Positions 1-14,210 of a DNA stretch of 64,000 nucleotides are shown one piece after another. Source of the stretch: Letharia columbiana (lineage: Eukaryota > Ascomycota > Lecanoromycetes > Lecanorales > Parmeliaceae); contig NW_023501076.1 of the NCBI RefSeq assembly GCF_014066305.1, forward strand, positions 124,001 through 188,000. Reading direction: 5' to 3'. The position numbers were made by a program, and so were the translations under genes. Under the pieces are notes generated by a model. It was given only the letters and a program-made list of their open reading frames with translations, was not told where the DNA came from and did not search any database. Each line of letters begins with the position of its first letter. Positions within the stretch are counted from its first letter, which is position 1.

Positions 1-848
1 AGAATTTTTTTTTATTATTTCGATATACTATTAGTATTTAGAATCTTATTTTTAAGCTCTAATCTAAGCTTAGCTAAGAAGAAATTAGCTTAATACTTCT
101 TAGAAAATAGAATTATATAAATCTCTAGCTTCTTTAGATAAATCTTAAAAATAAATATCTTCTAATTGAAGCGTTATTTAGTTTTCTTCTACTTTTTATA
201 TATAAGAAGATAACGATTTATTAGATTCGCTATTAAATTAAATAAAAACTACTTAAAGAATTTAAAAGTTATATTTTTTAGATTATAGATTTAATAGTAT
301 CTATATTATTAAGTATTAAGATTATCTTCTAAGAATTATATATAATAAATAATTTTTAATTAATTAATAGTAAAATATTTAGAACTTATAAGAAACTTAA
401 TTTCGACTTTACGAAATTAGCGTAGATACTCTCTCTTACTAATACTCTTATAAGAATATATTCTTTTAGAGCGAAGTATTTTCGTCTTAATTAATATATT
501 CGTTAGAGGCGCGATAGTAATTAATATAAATAAGTCTTCGCTAATTATAAACGATAAGCTAATATTATAAAGCTCGCGATTATAGATCTTTAATATAACT
601 AATTTATATTCTTATTTTAAACGACGATTTTCGACCTTAATAACTATAAGACGTTATTTTATAATAAGATCTTTTATTAATAAGAAATTCTTAAACTTAT
701 TATCGACGCTATAACGACTCTCGATATTATCTTTATTTTCTATTATATAGTCTAGAGATAAACCCGATATCGTAATAATAATAGGTTTTTTTCTTTAAAA
801 GATAGAGAGATTAGAATTATAAGGGCGTAGTCTATTAATAGTTAACTA
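1..848. repeat. RIP-degraded AT-rich repeat block
   Basis: The block is extremely AT-rich and almost devoid of CA and TG dinucleotides, while TA is everywhere and CG persists. This is the pattern left when repeat-induced point mutation converts CpA to TpA on both strands of a duplicated element. Every frame is full of stops and no coding remnant can be read. Composition returns to normal abruptly near position 850, where CA and TG reappear. The block is most likely the edge of a dead transposable element that continues to the left; its class cannot be told from what remains. Confidence 0.85.
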
Positions 849-2953
849 GTAAACACGGCTAACGAGATTACAGTATCATAGCTCTCCTTTATCCGGTTAG
901 TATTGGGCTGCTGAGTCTCCAAAGCATCTGACTTAGACAATGCACAGTATCGCAGATGACAACAATGAGCACACCTTTGACCCAGATTTGCACCTACAAG
1001 CGCTCTTTGACCGGTTACGCTCTACTTGATTTACCGAAACGTTGACTTTGCAGCTATACAGAGACACGAACAATAGCACGATTGCCTGTTATCCGAAAGC
1101 TCGAACACCAGTCCTCGATTCTCCTGACGCCTGTTCAGAACCCCAAACGCCTCCCCCAATCCCCCAGTCAAGCGTGCAATCATCCACAAGCCAAGCGGCA
1201 GCAACAAAGCCTCAATTCCCATACACGCCCATCAAAAAATCGACCGCGTGCCCCTCATTCTCACGACTCCATTATCCAAACGCCCAGCAGCAGACCCTGG
1301 ATCCTAGTCTCACCTTGTCCAAACGCCGACTGTCTGCCCCCCATTCCCACAGTCCGCTATTCAAAGCCAGAACCCCAAGTCCCGCCCACGGATCGGCGAT
1401 TAGTAAATGTCCAAGTGTACGATGGCCGACCCTCGCTTTTCTGATCTGGTTTGCCAAATACGTTACGAGTCTACTAGTCCTGCTGCGTTTAGTTCCCCCA
1501 GATGCGTGATGCCATCATTCATATTCCTTGCATACCTTACCAGCTCTCATAAGATTGATGGGCCCATTCACATGCCACCCCCTCTCTGCTTCATGCCTTT
1601 CCTTCTCAGCCCCTGAGAATCTCAACCTTCGCATCGCTTCCTAGCAAAGAACCAACAGGCTCAGACATCAAAAATCTGAGCGGAGTCGCAACGTTTCTCC
1701 CCTCACTCGATCGCTTGAAGACACTACAACTACCAGATCCACCATCCTACACTTATACACTTACGATCGAGTCTTCACACATACGAAAGTTGAAGCGCAG
1801 TTGGCACCATCCAATATCCACTGTTTAGCCATGAACGCTGCAGATCTCCCTTCTCCCCACAAACACCAAACGCCCAACTTTCACCGCCTCGAGATCCCCG
1901 TCACGCAATCGCTTCCCGGCGTGGGAGGCCGTCATCGAGATCCTGAACCGGTCACGCCATCCATCATCGACGACGAACACACCATCCCTTATCCACCGCA
2001 GCGGTCGGACCTCCCTCGAGGATACGATATCTCAGCAACACGGTTCGACGGACAATACCACACGGCGTACTTAGAGCACAGCGACAAATGTCGGCAGGAC
2101 GAGAAACGTCACGCGTCGTGCGTTTCTGTTCGGCGCCCGAACCTGCGAGTGCCGGTGCTGCTGCCGTGGAGAGATACGAAGATGTGTGACCGATAGCGAC
2201 ATCGACCCTACGTATGGGAAAGGGGTCTGAGTGAGTCGTTATCCGAAGTCCGAAGTGTGCTAGGCCGAAGTGACGGAGCCTGGTAGCTCTGCGGTTCGCT
2301 GTGGCGGTGTCTTCGCTCGGGCCTCCCTTCCTATGGGGCCGGTGCCTTCCTTCTTTTCCTTCCCTCTTCTTCTTCCTTTCCTTCCTTCCTTCCTTCCTTC
2401 CTTCCTTCCTTCCTTCCTTCCTTCCTTCATCAATAGTTCCGTTGGGTCGTGGTGTCAGGTTTTGGCCATGCGCTCTCGAGATGAATAACCGGGGACGCGT
2501 TCCGGCTTTGCTCGATTTTTGGCGAAGATTAGTGTACTTTTCAGTTGCCGATACGACGGAGGGGCAGAAGCGGGAGGGGGTCGAGAGGACCAGTTGCATA
2601 GAGCCGCCGAATCTGGACCTCGTCTTGTCTAGTTCAGACGGGCTAGGTGGATTGATGAGGCTGCACCGGGTGCTGGTTTGGAGCGTGGGGGGTTTTGGTG
2701 GTGGCGTGAAAGCTGGGCGCGCTTTAAGTTGCTTTACAACATGGATTGTCTCTGATTAGCTCACATTGGCTGAAGTAAAGGGGTGTTTGCAAATATAGAG
2801 CTTGTGCTATAATCACCTATCATTTGGTTTCGCGTGATGGCTCATTAGTGGATCCACAGCATTGTTAATTGCGGCATGTTGTTGTAGGACTGAAGAACGT
2901 TGATGCTATTGTATCTTAAATTATAAATCTCTCAAACAGTTTAAGCATATCGC
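849..2953. other. Intergenic, no supported gene
   Basis: Several open frames of 60-210 codons overlap each other on both strands, but none shows a recognisable domain, a hydrophobic profile or a plausible exon chain. The best open stretch is 1831-2196 (+), about 121 codons, rich in Pro, Asp and Arg and without recognised similarity. The 211-codon minus-strand frame at 1964-2599 is partly made by the CCTT microsatellite. I do not call a gene here. Confidence 0.5.
2381..2428. repeat. (CCTT)n microsatellite
   Basis: An uninterrupted tetranucleotide run of about twelve CCTT units lies inside a longer pyrimidine-rich tract starting near 2340. It forces artificial Phe-Leu-Pro-Ser and Arg-Lys-Glu-Gly repeats into the overlapping open frames. 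Confidence 0.9.
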
Positions 2954-4141
2954 TCAAGGCATCTCGTCTATACTCTGGATATTCGACGACTTCTTCGCAT
3001 TCAACTCATCCCTCTTCTTCTGACTCCTCCCATACACCACCTTGCGGAGCCGGTTGATACTCCCCAACGGTCTGTGGGCCGCTAATGCCCTCCATGGATC
3101 CAGCACCATGTGGTCTTCCCAGAACACCCTCCGCTCCTGACTGAAACTGTCCTGGACCGGAAACTCCACGGTCCCGATCGTCTGGTACGGGGCTGTCACT
3201 TCGTCCCATACGATGCTCGCATCCTCGGTCGGGTGATGCGCAGGCGAGGTGCCCAGCTGGATCTTGACTTCATACTTCGCCGGCGCACCCCTGAAGTAAT
3301 CAAACAGCCAATCCGAAATCTGCGTGTAAGACCCGGAGCTCGACACAGCCGCCCCACCCTTCTCCTTCATCTCGGGCAGCACAGGGAACATCGCCATGTG
3401 CCCGTAGTACTCCCCGAACCTGAACGCCGACTGCGTATACATCGAATGGCTTATCATGTTCGTATTCGGCAGCATCCCCGGCGCGTGCTGCTTGATGATA
3501 TCCGTCCTCAACTTCAGCGCCATCGCCAACCCATTCGGACTGTCGAAGTATCTCTCCCGCAACTGCATGATTTCGAGACACGTGTCTATGTCAGTCAGTT
3601 CGATCATGGGGGCATTGTTGAAGAAGAAGTCTTGCGTTGAGAGACTCTTATTGCCGGGGGTTTCGAGTCTTTCGCCGTGGATGTTGAAGATCTTCATAGC
3701 CATGCCGCGGGGGCCGGGTTCGGTGTCGGATTGGAGGAAGACGGGCTCGTTGGCGTAGCGGGAGGCGATGGGGTAGGTGCCGGGGTGCGCGAAGAGTCCT
3801 TGGGAGAGGTGAGGAGGGAGGCCGGAGGGGACGGTCAGGGTACCTTTGACTAGGCCTTGGGTTTTGACGTGAGTTGCGCGGAAGGCGTGACGGTGCTGTT
3901 GACTATTAGTGCTGGGGTAGGATGTAGTTGTAGGGTAGAGCTGGCTGACCTTGTCGAAATTGTGCTTCTGCATCTTATTCATGGTGTCTGCAATCTGCTG
4001 GGCTTTGGCCTCCTCGTCCGGCTTGATCTCCTCCACGCCTGGGGCATCCCAGTGAAGATAGGCATCATTTGGAGGGGCGGTGGAAAGGGCGCGTTTGGTG
4101 GTGTTGTAGCCCTGGGTTAGGGAGTCTTTGACCGCGTCCAT
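2954..4141 (-). CDS. Catalase-like heme protein (y4iL/SrpA-like family)
   Basis: Start ATG at 4141, stop at 2954. The family is heme-dependent and catalase-like; it lacks the full catalase length and its physiological substrate is generally unknown (peroxide or organic peroxides inferred). The frame is open throughout, but residues 65-82 of the uninterrupted reading look like a translated intron: 3949-3896 (54 nt) begins GTCAGC, has CACTAAT before the end and closes with CAG. Removing it joins NFDK directly to HRHAFRATHVKTQG, the catalase-type segment whose His (about residue 73 after splicing) should be the distal catalytic His. Exons are then 4141-3950 and 3895-2954, 377 residues. The segment SAFRFGEYYGHM is the likely proximal-Tyr region. 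No signal peptide is visible and the C-terminus is basic. The family assignment is firm; the substrate is not. Confidence 0.85.
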   Translation of the reverse strand: MDAVKDSLTQGYNTTKRALSTAPPNDAYLHWDAPGVEEIKPDEEAKAQQIADTMNKMQKHNFDKVSQLYPTTTSYPSTNSQQHRHAFRATHVKTQGLVKGTLTVPSGLPPHLSQGLFAHPGTYPIASRYANEPVFLQSDTEPGPRGMAMKIFNIHGERLETPGNKSLSTQDFFFNNAPMIELTDIDTCLEIMQLRERYFDSPNGLAMALKLRTDIIKQHAPGMLPNTNMISHSMYTQSAFRFGEYYGHMAMFPVLPEMKEKGGAAVSSSGSYTQISDWLFDYFRGAPAKYEVKIQLGTSPAHHPTEDASIVWDEVTAPYQTIGTVEFPVQDSFSQERRVFWEDHMVLDPWRALAAHRPLGSINRLRKVVYGRSQKKRDELNAKKSSNIQSIDEMP

Positions 4142-6779
4142 TGAGTAGAAAGGGAGGTGCCTGGGCCGTGGTAGCTATACAGATCCCAGAGCCCAAGAGA
4201 ATCTATCCTGAGGGCTTGGTTGGCGACATGAATTCGATACGTCATTGTTGAGGTGGATGTCCGCCAAAGCCGGGAATGGCTCCGGCCAAAAGGGAGCTCG
4301 TCATCATCCCCACTTTCCAGCTACCAACATAGATGTGTGATATGCTGACATTGTTCCTATAAATCATTGTGATTGATGAAGCGGTATTGCAATGCCGTCT
4401 CTGATGGACGACGCTTAGAAGACGACAGGGAAGGAGCCGCAGCCGCAGCCGCTGGCTTGATCAGGGAAATTCTGGACAGCTTTCCCTAACAAATTCCTCC
4501 ATTCATTCATCATCTCATACTACTACTTTGACAACTGAACAGTTGCAAAACCTTACTAATTGAGACAGTCCAATGATATGTGTTCCCTCCACGAAAGTTT
4601 GTAGGATGATATCTCATCATGGTCGAGCAAACAGCATAAAGACGTGGACATCAACATTGCTCTTTAGTCCTCAGCGTTGCCTTGCACGACATCCATTCAA
4701 GAAATAAAAACTCAAACTCCCACTACCTAGGATGACATTGTACTTTCGAACCTCAAAATTCGTCTCCTCCAATCCCAAGTATTCATCGTCCCATGGATTC
4801 CCCTCGGCACATTCGACAGAACCCCGAGCGTCATCGTCGTCTAATTTGTTGTAGCAGTGGAATTCTGAATCCGAAGCTTGCACAATTCTCTACTCTGAGG
4901 AAATGATCGTTGACCAGAGCCCATCGTCATGGTTGGCAATGAGCATAGCAGCGACAGAACCAAAAACAATCTATCGTGAGGTCTCTAACAGAAAAAGCAC
5001 AATGGGTTCCTGCACGTTGACATATGATGGCTGTACACGTTCCCGAGACTTTGGAGGCCGAGAGTATTTCGGAGGGTAAAGGCACTATTGCGGGGTCTGT
5101 GCAACATTGCTGGCTATGTTGGGTGGGAAAAGGAGCGTGCCACACCAGTATTGTGGACTCCTGGGGCGGCTGGATAGTGTGAAGGAATGACCATTAGTTT
5201 TGAAGTCTAGGAACAAGGTTATCGAGATTTGAGGTCATCGTTGCGAGCGGTAGAAGCAACGCTGAAATTGGGAATGGTGTGCAACACAAGGACAAGAGAG
5301 AGGTAACAACCAGGTTACAAGAATGCCTCATGAGATGACTTAATCTTTGTGGGTTTGGGCCCTCACTGTGATTTGTCTCCACACGGGAATGACATGGCAA
5401 CCGCCTGACAGAGGCCGAGGCCAAAACGCAGGAAACACAGACTCTCCGACTTGCAATTTTATATACAAAAAATTCGATTCAGTACGTTCGCATGACTTCT
5501 AGGATGCAATTCGCGATAAGCCGGTGCACTGTACACAGTGAGGAAATGCAGAGTGACATGAGGCATCGTCAGTATTTGTGCGTTCAGGCTTCATTCACTG
5601 TTTCTGCAAATTGATATAACAACGTTACCGTCTAAGCTAAGACTTTGGCAGAAATGGAAACGGCAGCGATCTCGTCTTCGTTCGGCCACGCAATGGTCCT
5701 GCAGTGTATCCTCTACGGTGCGATCAAGTCTCTTGCTCTGCGACGTGTCATGGCCCTCGTCAGCGTGACCACCTCTAACATTCCAACATTACAAGTCAAA
5801 GGTCTGAGCCCAATGAATCTTGATGTGGAAAAAATAACGTTCGGAGCCGTTTGAAGGCACGGGAATAAAGAGCCTTTGAGATGAGGATCGTAGGGTCGAA
5901 GAGAGGGGACTGATATTAGACCCTGAATAGGAAATGGGCTGACTGAACTCTGGACTGCTGAATATAAGAGGAAAAGAGGATACGCTGGGACACACGATTG
6001 GTGTCACGGTAATGAAAACGGCCTTGTTCTAAGCCCATCGAAGCTAGACAATAATTTGGACGTAATATTCGAACTGCAGGCTGTTCTGGAACGGCGCTAG
6101 AAGCTATGTTCATAGAAGGTCAATATCCCTATGTTGATGTGAACCTTATTTCCCCATACTCATTTTCTCCAAAACCCTATTCTGCTAGCGCTTGCATGGC
6201 CGCAAGCTTAATGTACAACTGAAGTAAGGTATGGTGGTATGCAGCCTAGGTTACAGGGTTTGCCATGGTCAAAGCACTGCAACTCATGTCAACCAAATTG
6301 AGTCTGTCTCTGCATCATACTCACCAAGATGAATACATGAAGATTATGATGGAATCATTGATAATGGCCAGCTTCACAGAAACAAGAGCATTGACAACTT
6401 CCAAAATGGCCTTATTGTGCAACGAAACAGACTGGCGTGCCTTAGTGTAATTGATGGCATGCTGGGGGATCCGTACCGTCTCTACATTAGCTTCCGTACT
6501 TCCCCACTGAGGACTTCAGGGGAAGGTCCTTAATTGCTTGCCTCCTCTGTAACGAATGCACCCAATCATAATATCAATGGCTGTCTACGCGAGCGCAGGA
6601 GATGACAAAAATATCCCGTCTCCATATCTCCAACCGAGGGCCTGTGCGAGAGTGTGAGGCCTGATTCGCTATTCTATGATATACGACGATACCCCCCCCA
6701 AAGACGGTATCGCTTGGAATAGTCCTCTCATACAGCTGTCCATCTCCACGCTTTCGCTGGGAACTGCTGCCACGTCAAG
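4142..6779. other. Intergenic, no supported gene
   Basis: About 2.6 kb with only short open frames on both strands and no codon pattern, domain or exon series I can defend. It must hold the promoter of the minus-strand catalase-like gene (left end) and of the seven-helix gene (right end). A short GCC/GCA-rich stretch near 4435-4455 is the only simple-sequence feature. Confidence 0.5.
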
Positions 6780-8225
6780 ATGCCGAGCCTCCTCTCATCA
6801 ACCGAGATCGAATATGAACTCGCACACATCCATGACAATCGAGCACCCAACGTTGTTATTTCTGCTGCAATATGCATTTCCTTGGCCATTACCGCAGTAC
6901 TTCTACGCCTGCTCGCTCGCCGTCTGAGCAAAGTGAGAATACTTGCCGATGACTACATGATCCTCTTCGCCCTGGTAAGCCGACAGAGCTTTGTCCAGGA
7001 ACAACACGAGCCGAGGGATCTGGATCATTCGATTGGCTGATTATTCTCTCTAGATTATATGCATGGGTCAGGTCGCTGCGTGCCTTTACTGTATGTTCAG
7101 ACTCTGACATGGCCATCATTCTCTGCAACTAGGTCGCTAAGTCCCATCCTCCGTATCCAGCGGTACATCTTGGAGCAGGAAAACACGTCATTCTCCTCAA
7201 AGACCCAGCAGCATACGCCAAGGTAGGAACATGCGTCCCCTCCGGAATCTCCGATCCAAATCTTTGATTCTTATCACAACCCCAACCGCTCTAACAGCCT
7301 TCAGACCATCATAGCAATGGAAGTGCTCTACTGTATTGGAACCGCCGCCTTCAAGTACTCCGCACTTCTCCTCTTCCACCGCATCTTCGGCTCCGTTCCT
7401 CGCTTTACCGCCTTCCTCTGGTGCTTCGCCTTTGTAATCCTTGCCAACAACATCGCCGAGGTCTTCCTCTCCATCTTTCAATGCACACCCGTGCACAAAG
7501 CTTGGGATTTGAATGTCGAAGGCTCTTGCGTGAACATTCTCTTAGCAGCCTGCATACCCGGCTCCCTCAATGTAATCTCGGATGTCGTTACTTTCCTGCT
7601 GCCAATACCATTGATCTGGAACTTGCACATGGAGCGGAATCGAAAGATCCAATTAGTGGGCATCTTCCTCCTGAGCGGCTTGTACGTCCCCCACCAGCGC
7701 TCGCTCTCCCTCCAATCCTCCCACCCTCACCACGCTGACCCCGCAAACCTCACCAAAGCGTCTGCATAGCCAGCACATACCGAGCCATCATCGTCAAGCG
7801 CCTCTCCCACCAAGACGCAAGCTGTACGTTCCCCACGCCTTCCCTGCCCCCCCATCCTGCTTTCCCCCCACTCACACCAATCCAACCTGACAACCACAGG
7901 GGCCGACGTCGACCCCATCATTTGGGCCATCGTCGAAAACTCCATCGGCATCGTCAGCGCCAGCCTGCCCACCATGCGCCCCATCTACAGCCTCATCGTC
8001 CGCGGCCACCACTGCAGCTCCGTCGAGCGCTCCTGCGAGCGCTGCAACAACAAGTCTCCGACTCCTCGCAGCAGTGGTGGGAGGCGGGTCCGGAAGCCCG
8101 GTTCGGCGACATCGTGGCTCGAGACACTGGGGACGAGTGATGGGAAGGGAAGTTGTCAATCTGATGATCATGAGTGTTTGGAAAAGGGCGGGGCGGGGTG
8201 GACCGAAGTGGTGGAGATGGATTGA
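6780..8225 (+). CDS. SAT4/PTH11-type fungal seven-helix (rhodopsin-domain) membrane protein
   Basis: Exons 6780-6974, 7054-7090, 7161-7222, 7305-7681, 7759-7823 and 7900-8225 give 353 residues in one continuous frame. The first helix is ISAAICISLAITAVLL, followed by RRLSKVRILADDYMILFAL, the usual helix-1/helix-2 connector with the Asp-Asp-Tyr motif. HLGAGKH, then the SIFQCTPVHKAWD loop with its Cys, and IPLIWNLHMERNRKIQLVGIFLLSGLFVC complete the fungal rhodopsin-domain pattern. The tail after the last helix is polar, Ser/Gly/Arg-rich and probably cytoplasmic. Members include PTH11-like surface receptors, but most have no known ligand. For intron 2 I chose the acceptor at 7160 because the nearer AG at 7132 breaks the frame. 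A paralogous architecture lies at 44771-46568. Confidence 0.85.
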
Positions 8226-9030
8226 TAGCGATCTTTTCCAAAGCGGGCGTATGTATGTATGGTGGACATGGATTGGGATCGGCATACGGGCCTTGCAGCG
8301 GACGGACGTGTCGGTCGGGAGCTAAGGATTTGTACATGAGGTATTCCGCCAACAGCGTAAGATGTTGAACTAACACTTTCCGATCCCTTCCGAGGCTGTG
8401 TTCTCACCTGATCCCGTCGGCTATTACCGGTCGTCGCGTTGCCCATCGTCTTGCAGAAGTAAGTGGGCATACATACATACATACATACATATCCGACAAG
8501 GTGCGCTCGAATATGAAAGAATCTTTCAGAGCGGTGGCTCTTCCCTTTTGTAATGGCGTTGCATACATAGCCATGAACATCGTCAGTAAATTTTGAAAAT
8601 GGAAAATACTGCCATGTTGACGTTTTTGGGAGTCGCAGTGGGATAGATGTCATTTCCATTGACATGGTATTGATCTTGAACATGGTATTAATCTTGAACG
8701 TGTTTCAGTCTTGATCATTTTCGACGAATGTCAGAATAGGGTACCATACCCAACGTCACAGTCGTCGTCCACGCTTCAAAACTCTTCGAGTTGGGGATTT
8801 TGAGCGCTTAGTTCGGTATCATCCATGAAATGAACAAGTAAACATTAAGATAGCCCCTCGATGCTGATCGCGTTGGTACTTTATGTAAAGGAATTTGTAC
8901 GCCTTCGACGGCCACGTTTATTGACAACTCGCCTGATATATACACAAACCCATCCCTCCGCGACCAGGGCAACAGGTCGCCTAATCCAATTCACGTCGCT
9001 CAGCCCAGCAGCCAGGTAGACACCGCCGGC
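8226..9030. other. Intergenic with a short (CATA)n tract
   Basis: The gap between the convergent seven-helix gene and SMC5 holds a short CATA tetranucleotide run at about 8469-8491. The open minus-strand frame 8168-8683 is a shadow of it and of the coding exon next door. Both flanking genes end here, so it should carry two 3' ends. No other feature was seen. Confidence 0.6.
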
Positions 9031-12801
<3,771 letters not shown>

Positions 12802-13032
12802 TCAGCAATGGAGACGATATTTCTGCAGAGTTGAATTTTGGGGACGCGCCTGCCAAGCCTGTGTCAGCACCTACCGGGCCTAGCGTAAGCGCCGCTTTGC
12901 ACTGACGAGACGCGTGCCACTACTTTACTGCTTGCCGATTTCAGCCCTACCGAGCTACCCCATTTGCTCATTCTGCTGGCAAGAAATCCTTACTTCAGCA
13001 ATTACTCTGACTTGAATCAGAGCGCAACAACC

Positions 13033-13469
13033 ATGATGTCTCGCGCGACACTCTCCTCCACGGCTCCTGTCAGCCATCGAAGGCTACAACATCTGGACAC
13101 CCGAGTCAATAATGTCCTATCGAGCACGCGACTGCATTCACTATATCCTTTCCTTCCTCCCTCAACAACGAACAATATGCCACCTATTTCGTCCCCATAA
13201 TGTCCGCGTTCAGAGACTTCGATGTGACAATCCACGATACCATTGTGGACGAAGAAGCTTGAAAGATGGTTATGCATGCGTCCAGCACGGGTACGACTGC
13301 GCTGGGGCCATACAATAATGACTATACGCTTATTCTGCATATGACAGAGGATGGGCGCAAGGTGGAAATATTCTATGAATTTGTGGATAGTGCGTATACT
13401 GTGGACTATATGCCACGACTACGGGATGCCATTGCCAATCAGCAGAAGCGAGAAGGAAATGGGCGCTAG
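13033..13469 (+). pseudogene. SnoaL/NTF2-like protein remnant with frameshifts and a stop
   Basis: Three consecutive segments in different frames match the order of a common fungal SnoaL/NTF2-like protein. 13033-about 13066 reads MMSRATLSSTAPV. About 13070-13145 reads SAIEGYNIWTPESIMSYRAR and on to DCIHYIL. About 13146-13469 reads LNNEQYATYFVPIMSAFRDF, continues through VTIHDTIVDEEA, hits an in-frame TGA at about 13262, then resumes KMVMHASSTGTTALGPYNN and ends near YTVDYMPRLRDAIANQQ. At least two single-base frame changes and one nonsense codon (probably from CGA) are needed, and no GT/AG pairs fit the shifts. NTF2-fold members include small cyclases, isomerases and orphan proteins; the role is unknown. 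It lies divergent from SMC5, 237 bp from its start, so the two starts may share a promoter region. Confidence 0.7.
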
Positions 13470-14210
13470 TAGTGGGGACCTAATGAACCCCAAACTGGGT
13501 TCAGGTCAGGCGCAACTCCGAAGCAGACCTCGTTGTCCAGCTAACCCTCTAGGCGGGGTATTATCCCAGATTTGGCACAGGTGTGGGAGCGTTCAGGACT
13601 TTTTGGTGCTGACCTCCGTAGAGGATCGTTGCAAACCCAAAATAAGACTAGAACATATACGGGTCTCTGTCAAGGGTCGATACGAAAAGACCTTGCCACA
13701 CACTTAGCTTCAGCCTCCGGGTTCGCTAACCTAATATATCGTTTCGACCGTGTTTAGGTCGTGCAGCAGTGGCCCTATCGTTTCGCATGAACTTGGGGAC
13801 CAATTGAGATTTGTTCTAAACATGATCCATCACCTCTTCCTCGACAACAAGCGTCAATCAAGCATCGGCGTCCTGCAGGATTTTGCCGCCAGTCTTTTAA
13901 TGCGGACAGTCCTTTGCTTTAGCTAAAAATGTATGTATCTCAATCGACATCCATTGCATCCGGCCTGGTAGATCTTTTCCCCACCCAAATCTGTAGACAA
14001 TCACGACCCAACGCATCACACCCACTTCTTGCTAAGCTTGTTACTCGGCCGCTCGGCCTTTATTTTCTGGTTTCGTGTTTCAACTCTGCGCAATATGTTG
14101 ACCCAAAAGTCCCTGTTGGGCTTGCAGACTCCAGCAGCACTAATATGACCTGGTATCTTCCAACCGGCGTCTCTAGGCTCGATCTCCCAGTTATATAAAA
14201 ATCCAGCTAC
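13470..14210. other. Intergenic between two gene remnants
   Basis: About 740 bases with no open frame of credible coding character. It separates the 3' end of the SnoaL-like remnant from the 3' end of the cytochrome P450 remnant and probably belongs to the same decaying interval. Confidence 0.5.

Noticed and set aside
1964..2599. 211-codon minus-strand frame
   Set aside because: It is stretched by the CCTT microsatellite and has no recognisable features on either side.
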